Shown here: piece after piece, positions 8,121 through 18,410 of the stretch
Layout of the letters: every line of letters begins with the position of its first letter
Numbering within the stretch: the first letter of the stretch is position 1
Source: Vicinamibacteria bacterium
Lineage (GTDB): Bacteria > Acidobacteriota > Vicinamibacteria > Fen-336
Direction: 5' to 3'
Assembly (NCBI GenBank): GCA_025994075.1
Contig: JAMQGV010000021.1
Coordinates: 62,001-126,000, forward strand
Length of the DNA stretch: 64,000 bases
Program-made: the position numbers and the translations under genes
Notes under the pieces: model-generated
Told to the model about the DNA's origin: nothing
Databases searched by the model: none
What the model saw: only the letters and a program-made list of their open reading frames with translations

Positions 8121-9038
8121 ATGACGGCGACGAGCGTGGAGACGAAGAAGACGACGAAGAGCTGCTGCGGGCCGGAGTGCTGCGCGGACGAGGCCCCCGG
8201 GGTCGAGGTCGCGAAGCCGGCCCCCGCGCCCGAGAAGATGGTCGCGGAAGTGCGCGAGAAGTACGGCCGGATCGCGGCCGAAGGCGGCTCCTGCTGCGGC
8301 CCCAACTCCTGTGGCGGGACCTCGGAGATCCCGGTCTCGCTCGGCATCGGCTACAGCCGGGAGGAACTCGCCGCGCTGCCCGAGGGCGCCAACCTCGGCC
8401 TCGGCTGCGGCGCGCCGCTCGGCGCGCTCGCTCCCCAGCGCGGCGAGACCGTGCTCGACCTCGGCTCCGGCGCCGGCATCGACGTGCTGCTCGCCGCCCG
8501 CGCGGTCGGCGAGGAGGGGCGCGCGATCGGCATCGACATGACGCCCGAGATGCTGAAGAAGGCCCGCGCCAACGCGGCGAAGGTCGGCGCCTGGAACGCC
8601 GAGTTCCGCGAGGGCCGGCTCGAGGAGCTGCCGGTCGCCAGCGCCTCGGTCGACGCCGTCACCAGCAACTGCGTGATCAACCTGGTGCCGGACAAGTCGC
8701 GGGTGTTCGCCGAGGTGGCGCGGGTGCTCAAGCCCGGCGGGAGGCTGGTGATCTCCGACATCGTGCTCGACGGAGCGCTGCCCGAGCGCATCGAGCGCGA
8801 CGTCTACGCCTACGTCGGCTGCATCTCGGGCGCCGCGCTGCGCGAGCGCTACTTCGGCTGGCTGCGCGCGGCCGGCTTCGCCGAGATCGAGGTGCTGAAG
8901 GACGTCGACTACCTCGCGATGCTGAAGGACACGGCACCCGAGGAGGCCGGCGCGGTGCTCGAGCGCACCGGCACGAAGTGGGAAGAGATCGAAGGCCGCG
9001 TCCGCTCGATCACCTTCCGCGCCCGCAAGGCCGCCTGA
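8121..9038 (+). CDS. arsM: Arsenite S-adenosylmethionine methyltransferase
   Basis: A 305-residue class I SAM-dependent methyltransferase that adds methyl groups to As(III). The SAM site DLGSGAG is at 113-119. The three cysteines expected for As(III) binding are present: Cys96 (LGCGAP), Cys184 (SNCVIN) and Cys234 (GCISGA). The N-terminus adds two Cys clusters, SCCGPECC (14-21) and SCCGPNSC (57-64), of the sort seen in many bacterial ArsM proteins. I chose the ATG at 8121 rather than 8115 because GAGGAGG ends at 8114, leaving six bases. The gene follows the MarR regulator directly and ends at a strong hairpin. No arsenite efflux pump or arsenate reductase is nearby, so methylation is the only arsenic function visible here. 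Confidence 0.93.
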   Translation: MTATSVETKKTTKSCCGPECCADEAPGVEVAKPAPAPEKMVAEVREKYGRIAAEGGSCCGPNSCGGTSEIPVSLGIGYSREELAALPEGANLGLGCGAPLGALAPQRGETVLDLGSGAGIDVLLAARAVGEEGRAIGIDMTPEMLKKARANAAKVGAWNAEFREGRLEELPVASASVDAVTSNCVINLVPDKSRVFAEVARVLKPGGRLVISDIVLDGALPERIERDVYAYVGCISGAALRERYFGWLRAAGFAEIEVLKDVDYLAMLKDTAPEEAGAVLERTGTKWEEIEGRVRSITFRARKAA

Positions 9039-9046
9039 GAGGACCG

Positions 9047-9077
9047 CCCCGCCGGCCGCGCGCTGCGGCCGGCGGGG
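9047..9077. terminator. Hairpin terminator between arsM and the convergent repeat-protein gene
   Basis: A perfect 13-bp stem (9047-9059 with 9065-9077) around a 5-base loop, placed between two convergent stop codons. It has no T-tract, but its symmetry and position suggest a bidirectional terminator. Confidence 0.7.
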
Positions 9078-9088
9078 TCGCACTCAGC

Positions 9089-12000
9089 TCACTCCAGGAC
9101 GGCGGTCGCCACCGCGCCTTCGACGACCACGACCGTCGGGCCCGCGCGCACCTCGCCGGTCTCGCCGACCAGCTCGATGCGGTAGCTGCCCGGCGTCACG
9201 TTCTCGATCCGGGTGCGGGTGCCGTGGAGGCGGATCTCGGCGATGCCGTTGCACCAGCAGCGCACGTACTCCTCGCCGTCGGGCTGGATCAGCCGCACCC
9301 GCCCCGACATCGGCTGCGCCGACTCCAGCTCCAGCGTGCCGCCCGGGGTCAGCCCGACGCGCAGCCCCTCGCCCGGCGCCGTCACCGGCAACGTGGCCGT
9401 GCCGTAGCCCGTGGCCGACGTCGAGAGCAGGTAGCGCCCCGGGGCCAGGCCGATCGTGAGGAAGCCGTCCTGGTCGACGCCCGAGTGGGCGTTGGCGACG
9501 ATCCGCCGCGCCGCGTCGCGCACCACGATCAGCGCGTCGAGCGGCCGCTGGTCGCGGGCGTCGACCACCGCCACCTTGAGCCCCTGCGCGGGCATCAGCG
9601 CGATCTCCAGGGCGTCTGCTGGCTGACCGCGCACCAGTTCGACCTCGCGCACTTCCTGGCCGAAGCCGGCCAGCGACGTGACCAGCCGGTAGCGGCCCTC
9701 GCGCACGCCGCGCTTGAAGAAGCTCCCGTCGGCCCCGGTGTTCAAGGCGTCGGCCGGCGTGTTGTCGCGGCCGTCGAGCCGCCAGAGGGAAATCGCGACG
9801 TCGGCCAGCGGCCGCTGGTCGTCGGCGGCGATCACGCGGCCGGCGAGCGCCGCGCCGGTCACGTCGAGGTCGAGCGTCGCGCTGCCGGCGACCACGTACT
9901 CCGTCTCGTACGAGAGCTCGCGGGCCGAGACCGAGACCTGGTGCAGGCCCGTCTCCAGCCCCACCGCTTCGTACGCGCCGCTGCCGTCGGTGCGCGCGGT
10001 CTGCCCCTCCGCGCCGCCCACGGGCTGGAACGAGACGAAGGCCCCGACCACCGGCTCTCCGTCGCGCACGACGTGGCCGCCGACCACGACGTCCGCGGCG
10101 AACTCGAGGTCGACCTCGGCCTCCGCGCCCGCCGCCAGCGTGAGTTGCCGCGAGCGGCTGGTGCGCATGTTGCCCTCCATCGTCGCCACCATCGCGCTGA
10201 CGCGGACGCGGCCGGCCGGCGCCCGCTCGACGCGGAACGTGCCGTCGGCGCCGATCGCGCCGTCGCCGCTGCGGCCGTCTTCGGCCTGGACGTAGACCAC
10301 CCGCATCGCGGCTTCTCCCGCCGGCATCCCGCTGACGCGGCCGCGCAGCACCGCGGTGCGCGGCTTCTCGATCACCAGCCTCAGCGCGGGCGACTTCTCC
10401 GGGTCGACGTCCTCCTGCTTCGCCTGGCCCTCCGCGCCGCGGGCCCACACGACGTAGCGCCCGGGCGCCAGGCCCTCGAGCCGGAAGCGGCCCTCGGCAT
10501 CCGCCTCCGCGCCCGCGTTCTCGCCGCCGGCCGCCGCCGTGGTCGCCCCCACGCGGGCGTCGCCGACGGGGCGGCCTCCTTCGTCCACCACGACACCTGC
10601 CAGCGACAGGCCGCGGCGCAGGCGGGCGTCCTGTCGCGCCCCCTCGGGCGGCACCTGGACCTTCGCACGCTCGCTGCGGAAGCCGGACTTGCGGAACTGC
10701 ACCTGGACGGCGCCGGCCGCGACGCCGTGGAGCTCGTAGTCGCCTGCGGCGTCGGTCTCTCCCGACGCGCCGTCGCGGGCCTCGACGGCCACGCGCACGT
10801 CCGCGAGCGGCTGCCCCTCCTCGTCGAGGACGCGTCCGCGCAGCGTCGCTCCCGCGTCCAGCCGCAGCGCCAGCGGCTCTCCGTCCTCGCGGGTGGCGAC
10901 GGTGACGTCGTCGACGGTCAGCGGCAGGAAGCCTTCCGCGACCACCACGAGCCGGTACTGCCCCTCGGGAACCTCGTCGAGCGAGAACGCGCCGCCGCCG
11001 AATTCCTCCTCGCGCGCGTACGCATCGGCCATCTCGAACGGCATCGCCCCGTCGCCTTCGGCGTCGCGCACCGGGGCCAGCCGGACCGAGAAGGCGGCGA
11101 TCGGCTCGCCGTTGCGCCCGTCGACGACGCTGCCGGCGAGCGTGGCCGTGGGGCGCAGCACGAGGGTCACGTCGCTGGCCGGCGCCTCGACCTCGACCTC
11201 CTCGAAATCGAGCGGCGGCGCCTCCGCGGCGGACACGGTGTGCAGCCCGGCGGCGAGACCCTCGAGCACGAAGCGGCCCTCCGCGTCGGTGATCGCTTCG
11301 GCCGCGTCGGCGCGCTGGCTGAACAGCGCCATCATGTCGCCGCCTTCGGCCGTCGGGCGGGCGAACACCGCGACGCCGGCCACCGGCTCCTCGCCACGCA
11401 GCACGCGACCCCGGATCTCCGCGCCCCGGGCCAGCGTGACCGCGCGCGGCTCGGCCTCCGCGGGAACCTGGTCGCGCAGGACGAGGGGCCGGAACCCGGG
11501 CTTGTGGAAGGCGAGGTGGTGCGGCCGGTTGCCGACGCCGAACGCGAAGCGGCCGTCGGCGTCGGTTTCGACGTGCCCCGGGCCGCGGAACGCCGCCAGC
11601 AGCAGGTGGCTGGGCATCCCCGCCTGCGGCAGCACGCCGTCCTCGGCGGCAGCCACGGCGACCCCGGCGAGCGGCGCCCCGCTCTCGTCGACCACACGAC
11701 CCGCCAGGAGCACGCCGGCCTCGAGCACGATGCGCGCCGTGCCGCCCGCCTCGGGCAGCGGAGCGACGCGCGCCGCGAAGCCACGCCGCACAGCCATCAG
11801 CGCTCCCGCTCCGGGGAGCCGGCCGCGGCGGGTGTCGACGTGGAGCTCGAACCGGCCGTCGCCGTCGCTGAGCGCGGAGCGGGCGCCGACGAGGTCGAAG
11901 TCGCTCGCGTAGAACGCGGGCATGCCCTCGGGCACCCACACCACGCTCGCGCCGGCGAGCGGCTGCCCCTTGGCGTCGGCCACCGTGCCGGCGATGCGCG

Positions 12001-13060
12001 GCACGGCCTCGAGGTCGGCGTCGCGCCGCGCGGTCGTCGTGCGCCGCAGGTCCTGGGGCTCGGAGACGCCCGCCGCCTCCTGGTAGCCGGTCGCGTGGAG
12101 CCAGACGCGGTAGCGGGCCGCCGGCAGGCCACGCACCACCCAGGCTCCGGAGGCGTCGGAGAAGGTGCCCGCTTCTTCGCCTTCGTCCGAGTGGGCGAGC
12201 ACCATCACGCCCGCGAGCGGGCGACCACGACCGGCCTCGCGGACGACGCCGGCGATCTCGCGCGCGGGAACGGCCTCGATCACGACTTCCCCGGCGGCAC
12301 GGCGCGCCGCCCCGGCGAAGCCCGCGGCGCGGGCGGAGACGCGGCGCCAGGAACGGGGCGCGTGGGCGATCCGGAAGCGCCCTTCGCCGTCGGCGATCGC
12401 GCGCACCGTGCCGTCGAGCCGGATCACGGCACCGGGGACGCCCGCGCGGGCCGAGCCGGCCACGACGCGGCCAGCGAGCGGCTGGCCGGGCTTCAGCTCG
12501 AAACGCAGGGCCGCAGGCCAACCCCGGCCGGCCTCGAGCACGTCGAAGTCCGGGTGGTGCACGCTGAGGCTCCAGGCCCAGACGTCGGGGTCGGGCACGG
12601 CGAACGCACCCGCGGCGTCGGTCTCGACCACGCGGACCAGCGCCGGGCGACTACCGGAGGACCAGACGAGGCGCGCGCCGGCGACCGGCCGGCCGGCGTG
12701 GACCACGGAGCCCCGCTTCTCCACGGCGGGCCGCAGCACCAGCGTGACCGGGCCCTCGCCGCGAGAGACCTCGGCTGCCGGGGCGAAACCGGCAGCCTCG
12801 ACCTCGACCGACGCCAGTGTCGCCGGGCCGTCGAGGCGGAAGCGGCCGTCGGGGCCGCTGCGCGCCGTCGACAGCGTCGCCGACGGCGTGCCGTGGAAGA
12901 GCTGGACGGCGGCCTCGTCGGGCCCGACCAGCGCGCGAGCACTCACCACCGCTCCGGCCACCGGCTCGCCGCGCGCGTCGATCACGCGGCCGTCGATCGC
13001 GGCGGCCGCCGCGGGGGCGAGCCCTGCCAGAGCCAGCGCGGCGATTCTTCGCAGTCGCAT
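9089..13060 (-). CDS. Exported protein of about 14-15 carboxypeptidase-regulatory-like (CarboxypepD_reg/PEGA) repeats
   Basis: A 1,323-residue protein with a Sec signal peptide (about residues 1-20). The rest is made of tandem Ig-like units, each starting with a strand such as LAGRVVDExGxPLAGVxV and closing with GRFxLxGLxPGxYxV. I count 14 to 15 units, for example at the IDGRVIDARGEPVAG, LAGRVVDESGAPLAG and LRGRVLDEEGQPLAD segments. No catalytic domain, membrane anchor or sorting tail is visible. Such arrays occur in large surface or periplasmic proteins that bind glycans or peptides, or act as spacers; the role here is unknown. It is transcribed alone and converges on arsM. The start is well placed, with AAGG a few bases upstream (13066-13069 on the opposite strand). 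Confidence 0.85.
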   Translation of the reverse strand: MRLRRIAALALAGLAPAAAAAIDGRVIDARGEPVAGAVVSARALVGPDEAAVQLFHGTPSATLSTARSGPDGRFRLDGPATLASVEVEAAGFAPAAEVSRGEGPVTLVLRPAVEKRGSVVHAGRPVAGARLVWSSGSRPALVRVVETDAAGAFAVPDPDVWAWSLSVHHPDFDVLEAGRGWPAALRFELKPGQPLAGRVVAGSARAGVPGAVIRLDGTVRAIADGEGRFRIAHAPRSWRRVSARAAGFAGAARRAAGEVVIEAVPAREIAGVVREAGRGRPLAGVMVLAHSDEGEEAGTFSDASGAWVVRGLPAARYRVWLHATGYQEAAGVSEPQDLRRTTTARRDADLEAVPRIAGTVADAKGQPLAGASVVWVPEGMPAFYASDFDLVGARSALSDGDGRFELHVDTRRGRLPGAGALMAVRRGFAARVAPLPEAGGTARIVLEAGVLLAGRVVDESGAPLAGVAVAAAEDGVLPQAGMPSHLLLAAFRGPGHVETDADGRFAFGVGNRPHHLAFHKPGFRPLVLRDQVPAEAEPRAVTLARGAEIRGRVLRGEEPVAGVAVFARPTAEGGDMMALFSQRADAAEAITDAEGRFVLEGLAAGLHTVSAAEAPPLDFEEVEVEAPASDVTLVLRPTATLAGSVVDGRNGEPIAAFSVRLAPVRDAEGDGAMPFEMADAYAREEEFGGGAFSLDEVPEGQYRLVVVAEGFLPLTVDDVTVATREDGEPLALRLDAGATLRGRVLDEEGQPLADVRVAVEARDGASGETDAAGDYELHGVAAGAVQVQFRKSGFRSERAKVQVPPEGARQDARLRRGLSLAGVVVDEGGRPVGDARVGATTAAAGGENAGAEADAEGRFRLEGLAPGRYVVWARGAEGQAKQEDVDPEKSPALRLVIEKPRTAVLRGRVSGMPAGEAAMRVVYVQAEDGRSGDGAIGADGTFRVERAPAGRVRVSAMVATMEGNMRTSRSRQLTLAAGAEAEVDLEFAADVVVGGHVVRDGEPVVGAFVSFQPVGGAEGQTARTDGSGAYEAVGLETGLHQVSVSARELSYETEYVVAGSATLDLDVTGAALAGRVIAADDQRPLADVAISLWRLDGRDNTPADALNTGADGSFFKRGVREGRYRLVTSLAGFGQEVREVELVRGQPADALEIALMPAQGLKVAVVDARDQRPLDALIVVRDAARRIVANAHSGVDQDGFLTIGLAPGRYLLSTSATGYGTATLPVTAPGEGLRVGLTPGGTLELESAQPMSGRVRLIQPDGEEYVRCWCNGIAEIRLHGTRTRIENVTPGSYRIELVGETGEVRAGPTVVVVEGAVATAVLE

Positions 13061-13240
13061 CGGGTCTTCCTTTCGGGGAAGGGCGCATTCTATTCCCCGA
13101 TTGGAAACCGCCGGCGGTCACGGGTTCCCGCGGGCGCCGGGTGACGGGCGACACACGCCGGGCGCGGCTCGCGGTCCTACGATCTCGCGCGCCCTGGCGC
13201 TCGCACGGGAGGCCAGCGCGATCCCCGAAGGAGAACGAAC

Positions 13241-13636
13241 GTGAAGACGATGCAAGCGATGGGCACTGGGGCCGCGGTGGCGCTGCTGGCGGCCGCGACC
13301 CTGGCGTGTGGCGCTGGCCAGTCCTCGCAGCCGCCGGCCACCACGGCCCCGGCCACGACCCAGGCGGCCGCGCCGGCCAGCGCACCCGCAGCGGGCGGCG
13401 CAGCCGAGTTCGGCGTCGCGGAGTGCGACGAGTACATCGCGAAGTACCTGGCCTGCGTCGACAGCAAGGTGCCCGAGGCGATGCGCGGCATGGTCCGGCA
13501 GCAGCTCGACCAGACCAAGGCGCAGTGGAAGCAGGCGGCGTCGACGCCGCAGGGCAAGGAAGGCCTGGCGATGGGGTGCAAGGCGGCGACGGATGCCGCC
13601 CGCACCGCGATGCAGGCCTACGGCTGCACGTTCTAG
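13241..13636 (+). CDS. Small lipoprotein with a conserved-looking Cys pattern
   Basis: A 131-residue lipoprotein. The signal peptide ends in LAAATLAC with the lipidated cysteine at residue 23, followed by a low-complexity Ala/Pro/Thr linker (about 24-52) and a small helical domain of about 75 residues with four cysteines (ECDEYIAKYLAC, GCK and GC near the end), probably two disulfides. The pattern EC...YxxKYxxC is reminiscent of small acidobacterial and myxobacterial exported proteins, but I do not know its function. AAGGAGA at 13228-13234 supports the ATG. It is a single gene ended by the hairpin at 13645. Confidence 0.82.
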   Translation: MKTMQAMGTGAAVALLAAATLACGAGQSSQPPATTAPATTQAAAPASAPAAGGAAEFGVAECDEYIAKYLACVDSKVPEAMRGMVRQQLDQTKAQWKQAASTPQGKEGLAMGCKAATDAARTAMQAYGCTF

Positions 13637-13644
13637 GAGACTGA

Positions 13645-13673
13645 GCGCCCGGGAGGCGAGGCCTCCCGGGCGC
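13645..13673. terminator. Hairpin terminator between the small lipoprotein and the RhlE-like helicase
   Basis: A perfect 13-bp stem (13645-13657 with 13661-13673) with a GAG loop, located between convergent stop codons at 13636 and 13686. It probably serves both strands. Confidence 0.75.
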
Positions 13674-13685
13674 GTCGGAGCCCTC

Positions 13686-15053
<1,368 letters not shown>

Positions 15054-15214
15054 GAGGATCGGTTGCGGTCCTTGTCCGTTCCGGCAGGTTGTGATGCTGA
15101 GCTGAAACGGGGATCGCCGGGAAACCGCCGTTCGACGCGGTCCCTTCTGGAGCGCGGAGAGGCAGTCAGTGTCTCACGGCACGCCGCGCGCGCGAAATCG
15201 GCCGCGAGCCCGGC

Positions 15215-16105
15215 CTAGAGGCGGATGCCGTTGACGCGGTCGCTGATGCGGCCGTTGACCTTCAGCATCAGGTAGTTGACGTCGTTGGTGACGTCCTTGC
15301 GCAGCTTGGTGACGTAACGCGCCGCCGGCGTCGCCTGGACGAACGCGCGGTCCTCGAGCTCGGCCAGCACGCCGTCGACTTCGACCAGCAGGTGCTTCAG
15401 CTCGCGGAAGCGGTGGTTGAGGTCGAGCAGGGCGGGCTCGTCGAGGCCCTCGGGGGCGCGGGCCGGGAAGTCGCGCTCGATGCCGTCGGCCGCCGCCGTC
15501 ACGTCCTCGAGCAGCTCCGAGGCGTCGCCGAAGAACTCGCGACGCAGCTCGGCCGCGACCGGCGCCGGCGCCAGCTTGACGAGCCGCATTTCCAGCTTGC
15601 CGAGCTGCTCGCGCAGCGAGTCGCGCAGGAAGCCGACGCCGAAGTGGGGCCGGCGCGGCTCGTCGATCACCAGCAGGTCGCGGCCCAGGTAGATCTTGTC
15701 GGCGTAGCGGTCGGGCAGGTCCTCGGGCCTCAGCGTGTAGAGCTTGAGCTCGAAGCCGGGCTCGCGGCCGACGAAGCGCACGATCACCAGGTGCTCGTTG
15801 ACCGCGACGTAGTAGGAGTTGGTCTCGAGCAGGGCCGAGTGCAGCGCGAGGTTCCACAGCACCAGCCGCTTGAGCTCCGCGATCCGCCCCGGGTGCTGCT
15901 CGAGCAGGGCCTGGAGCTGCTCCTGCTCCTCGCGCCGGGCCTCGCCGGTGACCAGGTGGCGCAGCGAGGGCGTGATCAGGACGCGGCAGCGCTCGAAGAA
16001 GAACTCCAGGTGCATGCGGTCGAGCACGCTCTCCTGGAAGCGGTCGAGGTGGAACGTCGGCGCCGGCAGCGACTCGCGGGCGGCGATCGTGTTCAGGCTC
16101 TGCAT
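15215..16105 (-). CDS. Conserved-looking hypothetical cytoplasmic protein
   Basis: A 296-residue protein with no signal peptide or membrane segment. It has helical N- and C-terminal parts around a strand-rich middle (about 95-150: SYYVAVNEHLVIVRFV, then KLYTLRPEDLP and KIYLGRDLLVID). Charged residues and leucines spaced as in helices dominate the last 120 residues. No catalytic motif is obvious and I do not recognise the family. Codon usage matches the neighbours and a GGGAGG precedes the ATG by a few bases, so it is a real gene. It lies downstream of and divergent from nothing; the slipin gene ends 54 bases beyond its start on the same strand, so it could be read from the nfeD-slipin transcript. 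Confidence 0.75.
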   Translation of the reverse strand: MQSLNTIAARESLPAPTFHLDRFQESVLDRMHLEFFFERCRVLITPSLRHLVTGEARREEQEQLQALLEQHPGRIAELKRLVLWNLALHSALLETNSYYVAVNEHLVIVRFVGREPGFELKLYTLRPEDLPDRYADKIYLGRDLLVIDEPRRPHFGVGFLRDSLREQLGKLEMRLVKLAPAPVAAELRREFFGDASELLEDVTAAADGIERDFPARAPEGLDEPALLDLNHRFRELKHLLVEVDGVLAELEDRAFVQATPAARYVTKLRKDVTNDVNYLMLKVNGRISDRVNGIRL

Positions 16106-16159
16106 CGGCGCCTCCCTTCACCCGATTCTACGTCCGGGAGGACGCCACAGCGGTCGCTT

Positions 16160-16921
16160 TCAGGCCGGCGGCTTGTCGGAGCGGCCGCGCGCCATGAACG
16201 CCTCGATCCACTCGATCGGCAGCGGGAAGATGATCGTCGAGTTCTTCTCGGCGGCGATCTCGGTCAGCGTCTGCAGGTAGCGCAGGTGCAGCGACATCGG
16301 CTGCGTCTGCAGCGCCTGGGCGGCCTCGGTGAGCTGGCGCGAGGCCTCGTACTCGCCGGAGGCGTGGATGATCTTGGCCCGCTTCTCGCGCTCGGACTCG
16401 GCCTGCTTGGCCATCGCCCGCTGCATCTCGTGCGGCAGGTCGACGGTCTTGACGGCGACCTGGGTCACCTTCACGCCCCACGGGTCGGTGTGCTCGTCGA
16501 TGACCTTCTGGATCTCGTTGCCCAGCCGTTCGCGCTCGGCGAGCAGCTCGTCGAGGTGGGCCTGGCCCAGGATGCTTCGCAGCGTCGTCTGCGCCTCCTG
16601 GCTGGTGGCGTACAGGTAGTTCTCGACCTGGACGATGCAGCGGATCGGGTCCATCACCCGGAAGTAGACGACGGCGTTGACCTTGACGCTGACGTTGTCG
16701 CGGGTGATCACGTCCTGCGGCGGCACGTCGAGCACGACGGTGCGCAGGCTGACGCGCACCATGCGGTCGATCGGCCAGGCGACGATGACCAGCCCGGGGC
16801 CCTTGGCCTCCGGCAGCAGCTTGCCGAGGCGGAACACGACGCCGCGCTCGTACTCGTTCAGCACCTTCACGGACAGGAGCAGCCAGAACACGATCAGGAA
16901 GACGACGATCGCCGGACCCAT
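16160..16921 (-). CDS. Slipin/stomatin-like SPFH membrane protein
   Basis: A 253-residue prokaryotic stomatin. One N-terminal membrane helix (about 2-22) precedes the SPFH/band-7 domain ([45 protein letters not shown]) and a coiled C-terminal helix ([13 protein letters not shown]). Its ATG overlaps the stop of the upstream NfeD gene (ATGA), the standard slipin-NfeD pairing, which implies translational coupling and a joint membrane complex. In this family the NfeD protease clips the stomatin partner's hydrophobic C-terminus; the C-terminal stretch here ([15 protein letters not shown]) resembles such a site. It probably acts in membrane microdomain organisation or quality control. Confidence 0.93.
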   Translation of the reverse strand: MGPAIVVFLIVFWLLLSVKVLNEYERGVVFRLGKLLPEAKGPGLVIVAWPIDRMVRVSLRTVVLDVPPQDVITRDNVSVKVNAVVYFRVMDPIRCIVQVENYLYATSQEAQTTLRSILGQAHLDELLAERERLGNEIQKVIDEHTDPWGVKVTQVAVKTVDLPHEMQRAMAKQAESEREKRAKIIHASGEYEASRQLTEAAQALQTQPMSLHLRYLQTLTEIAAEKNSTIIFPLPIEWIEAFMARGRSDKPPA

Positions 16922-18210
16922 CACGCCCCCTTCTTCACCACGTGCAACGTGAGGCCGTCGACGGCGCGCACCTCGACCGTCTCGCCCGCCGCCACCGGCG
17001 CCTCGGCGCGCGCGCGCCAGCGCTCGCCCTGGATCGACACGAAACCCTCTGGCACGAGCGGCTCGATCGCGACCGCCGCGCGGCCGACCAGGCCGGATTC
17101 GCCCGTCGTCGGCTTCCGGCGCTGAGCCGCGACGACCATGCGCACGAGCAGGATGGTCCACGCCGCCAGCAGCAGCGCACCGGGCAGCAGAGTGCTCCAG
17201 GCGACGCGCAGCTCGGGCAGCGGCGAGTCGACCAGCATCAGCGCGCCGAGCACGACCGAGACGAGGCCGCCCGCGGTCAGCAGGCCGTAGGACGTCACCT
17301 TGACCTCCGCGGCGAACAGGATCACGCCGAGCGCGATCAGCAGCACGCCCGACCAGTTGATCGGCAGGATCTGGCTCGCGAACAGCAACAGGATCAGGCA
17401 CAGGGCGCCGAGGATGCCGGGGAACAGGCCGCCGGGATGGCTGATCTCGGCGCCGATCCCCGCCAGCGCGCCGAGCAGCAGCAGGAACAGCACCTCGGGC
17501 CTGGCGATCGCGGACAGGATCGCGCGGCGCCAGCTCATCGTCACCACCTGCACGGCCTCGCCCTCGAGCCGCAGCGTGGTGGTGGTGCCGTCGAAGCGCC
17601 TGACCTCGCGGCCCTCGATCGCCTTCAGCAGCGCGGGGACGTCGGCAGCCACCAGGTCGGCGAGGCGGCCCTCGATCGCCTCGCGCTCGGTGAAGGAGCG
17701 GCTCTCGACGACGGCCTTCTCCGCCAGCTCGACGTTGCGGCCGCGGCGCTCGGCCTTCCCGCGCACGTAGGCGGCGACCGCCGACGTCATCTTCTTCGAC
17801 ATCGTCTCGTCGACGCTGCCGCCCATTGCGGAGACGGGATGCGCGGCACCGAGACTGGTGCCCGGGGCCATCGCGACCAGGTCGGAGGCGATCGCGATCA
17901 CGAAGCCGGCGGAATCGGCGCGAGCTCCCGCGGGCCCGATGAAGGCGACGACCGGCACCCGCGAGTTGAGCAGCTTGTCGACGATCTGCCGCATCGCGGT
18001 CTCGAGCCCGCCCGGGGTGTCGATCCGCAGCACGACCAGCGGGGCCTTCGCCGCCTCGGCTTCGGCGATCGCGCTGACGACGTGGTCGGCGCTGACCGCG
18101 TGCACGACACCGTCGAGCTCGACGACGTGGACCGCGGCGGCGGCGGGGGCCGCGAGGCACAGGAACGCCAGGAGGGCTGCGACGTGCCGCGCGAGACGCG
18201 GTGCCTCCAC
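16921..18210 (-). CDS. nfeD: NfeD-family membrane serine protease (ClpP-class, NfeD1b type)
   Basis: A 429-residue protein. A signal peptide (about 1-25) leads into a ClpP/crotonase-like protease domain (about 28-225) with DTPGG, the catalytic serine in ARADSAG (about residue 97) and a downstream KK pair that can supply the catalytic lysine. Several membrane helices follow (about 235-360), then a soluble OB-fold NfeD domain (LVGRAAVAI...[11 protein letters not shown]...[11 protein letters not shown]). This full-length layout is the one paired with slipins, and the two genes overlap by four bases. It is the first gene of the pair; no promoter stands out. Upstream lies the first copy of the dispersed repeat. 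Confidence 0.92.
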   Translation of the reverse strand: MEAPRLARHVAALLAFLCLAAPAAAAVHVVELDGVVHAVSADHVVSAIAEAEAAKAPLVVLRIDTPGGLETAMRQIVDKLLNSRVPVVAFIGPAGARADSAGFVIAIASDLVAMAPGTSLGAAHPVSAMGGSVDETMSKKMTSAVAAYVRGKAERRGRNVELAEKAVVESRSFTEREAIEGRLADLVAADVPALLKAIEGREVRRFDGTTTTLRLEGEAVQVVTMSWRRAILSAIARPEVLFLLLLGALAGIGAEISHPGGLFPGILGALCLILLLFASQILPINWSGVLLIALGVILFAAEVKVTSYGLLTAGGLVSVVLGALMLVDSPLPELRVAWSTLLPGALLLAAWTILLVRMVVAAQRRKPTTGESGLVGRAAVAIEPLVPEGFVSIQGERWRARAEAPVAAGETVEVRAVDGLTLHVVKKGA

Positions 18211-18264
18211 GGGTTCACTCTAGGCCGGCTGCCGAGCCGCGTCAACGAATGCGGGCCTCGAGTC

Positions 18265-18397
18265 GCGATCCTGTTCCTCCTCCTGGAACAGGTCCTGATC
18301 CTGATCCTGATTCCGGTCGTGGTCCTGGTCCTGGTCCTGGTCCCGGACCAGGAGCAAGGATCAGGATCACGATCAGGACCCGGATCTCGATCAGGGA
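18265..18397. repeat. Dispersed hexamer-type repeat, copy A (two inverted arms)
   Basis: A run of degenerate six-base units (GGTCCT, GATCCT) to about 18345, followed by their reverse complements (GGACCA, GGATCA), so the whole could fold into an imperfect long hairpin. It contains GGATCACGATCAGGACC (18364-18380), found again exactly in copy C. It lies between nfeD and the nucleotidyltransferase gene. Confidence 0.75.
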
Positions 18398-18410
18398 GAC
18401 GAAACGCGGG

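Noticed and set aside
8177..13144. Long plus-strand frame across arsM and the repeat-protein gene
   Set aside because: It runs through arsM in another frame and antisense to the repeat protein, has Arg/Ala-rich shadow composition and no recognisable motif.
18265..18397. Hexamer-type repeats as a CRISPR array
   Set aside because: Units are six bases, degenerate and inverted, with no constant repeat, no unique spacers and no cas genes nearby.
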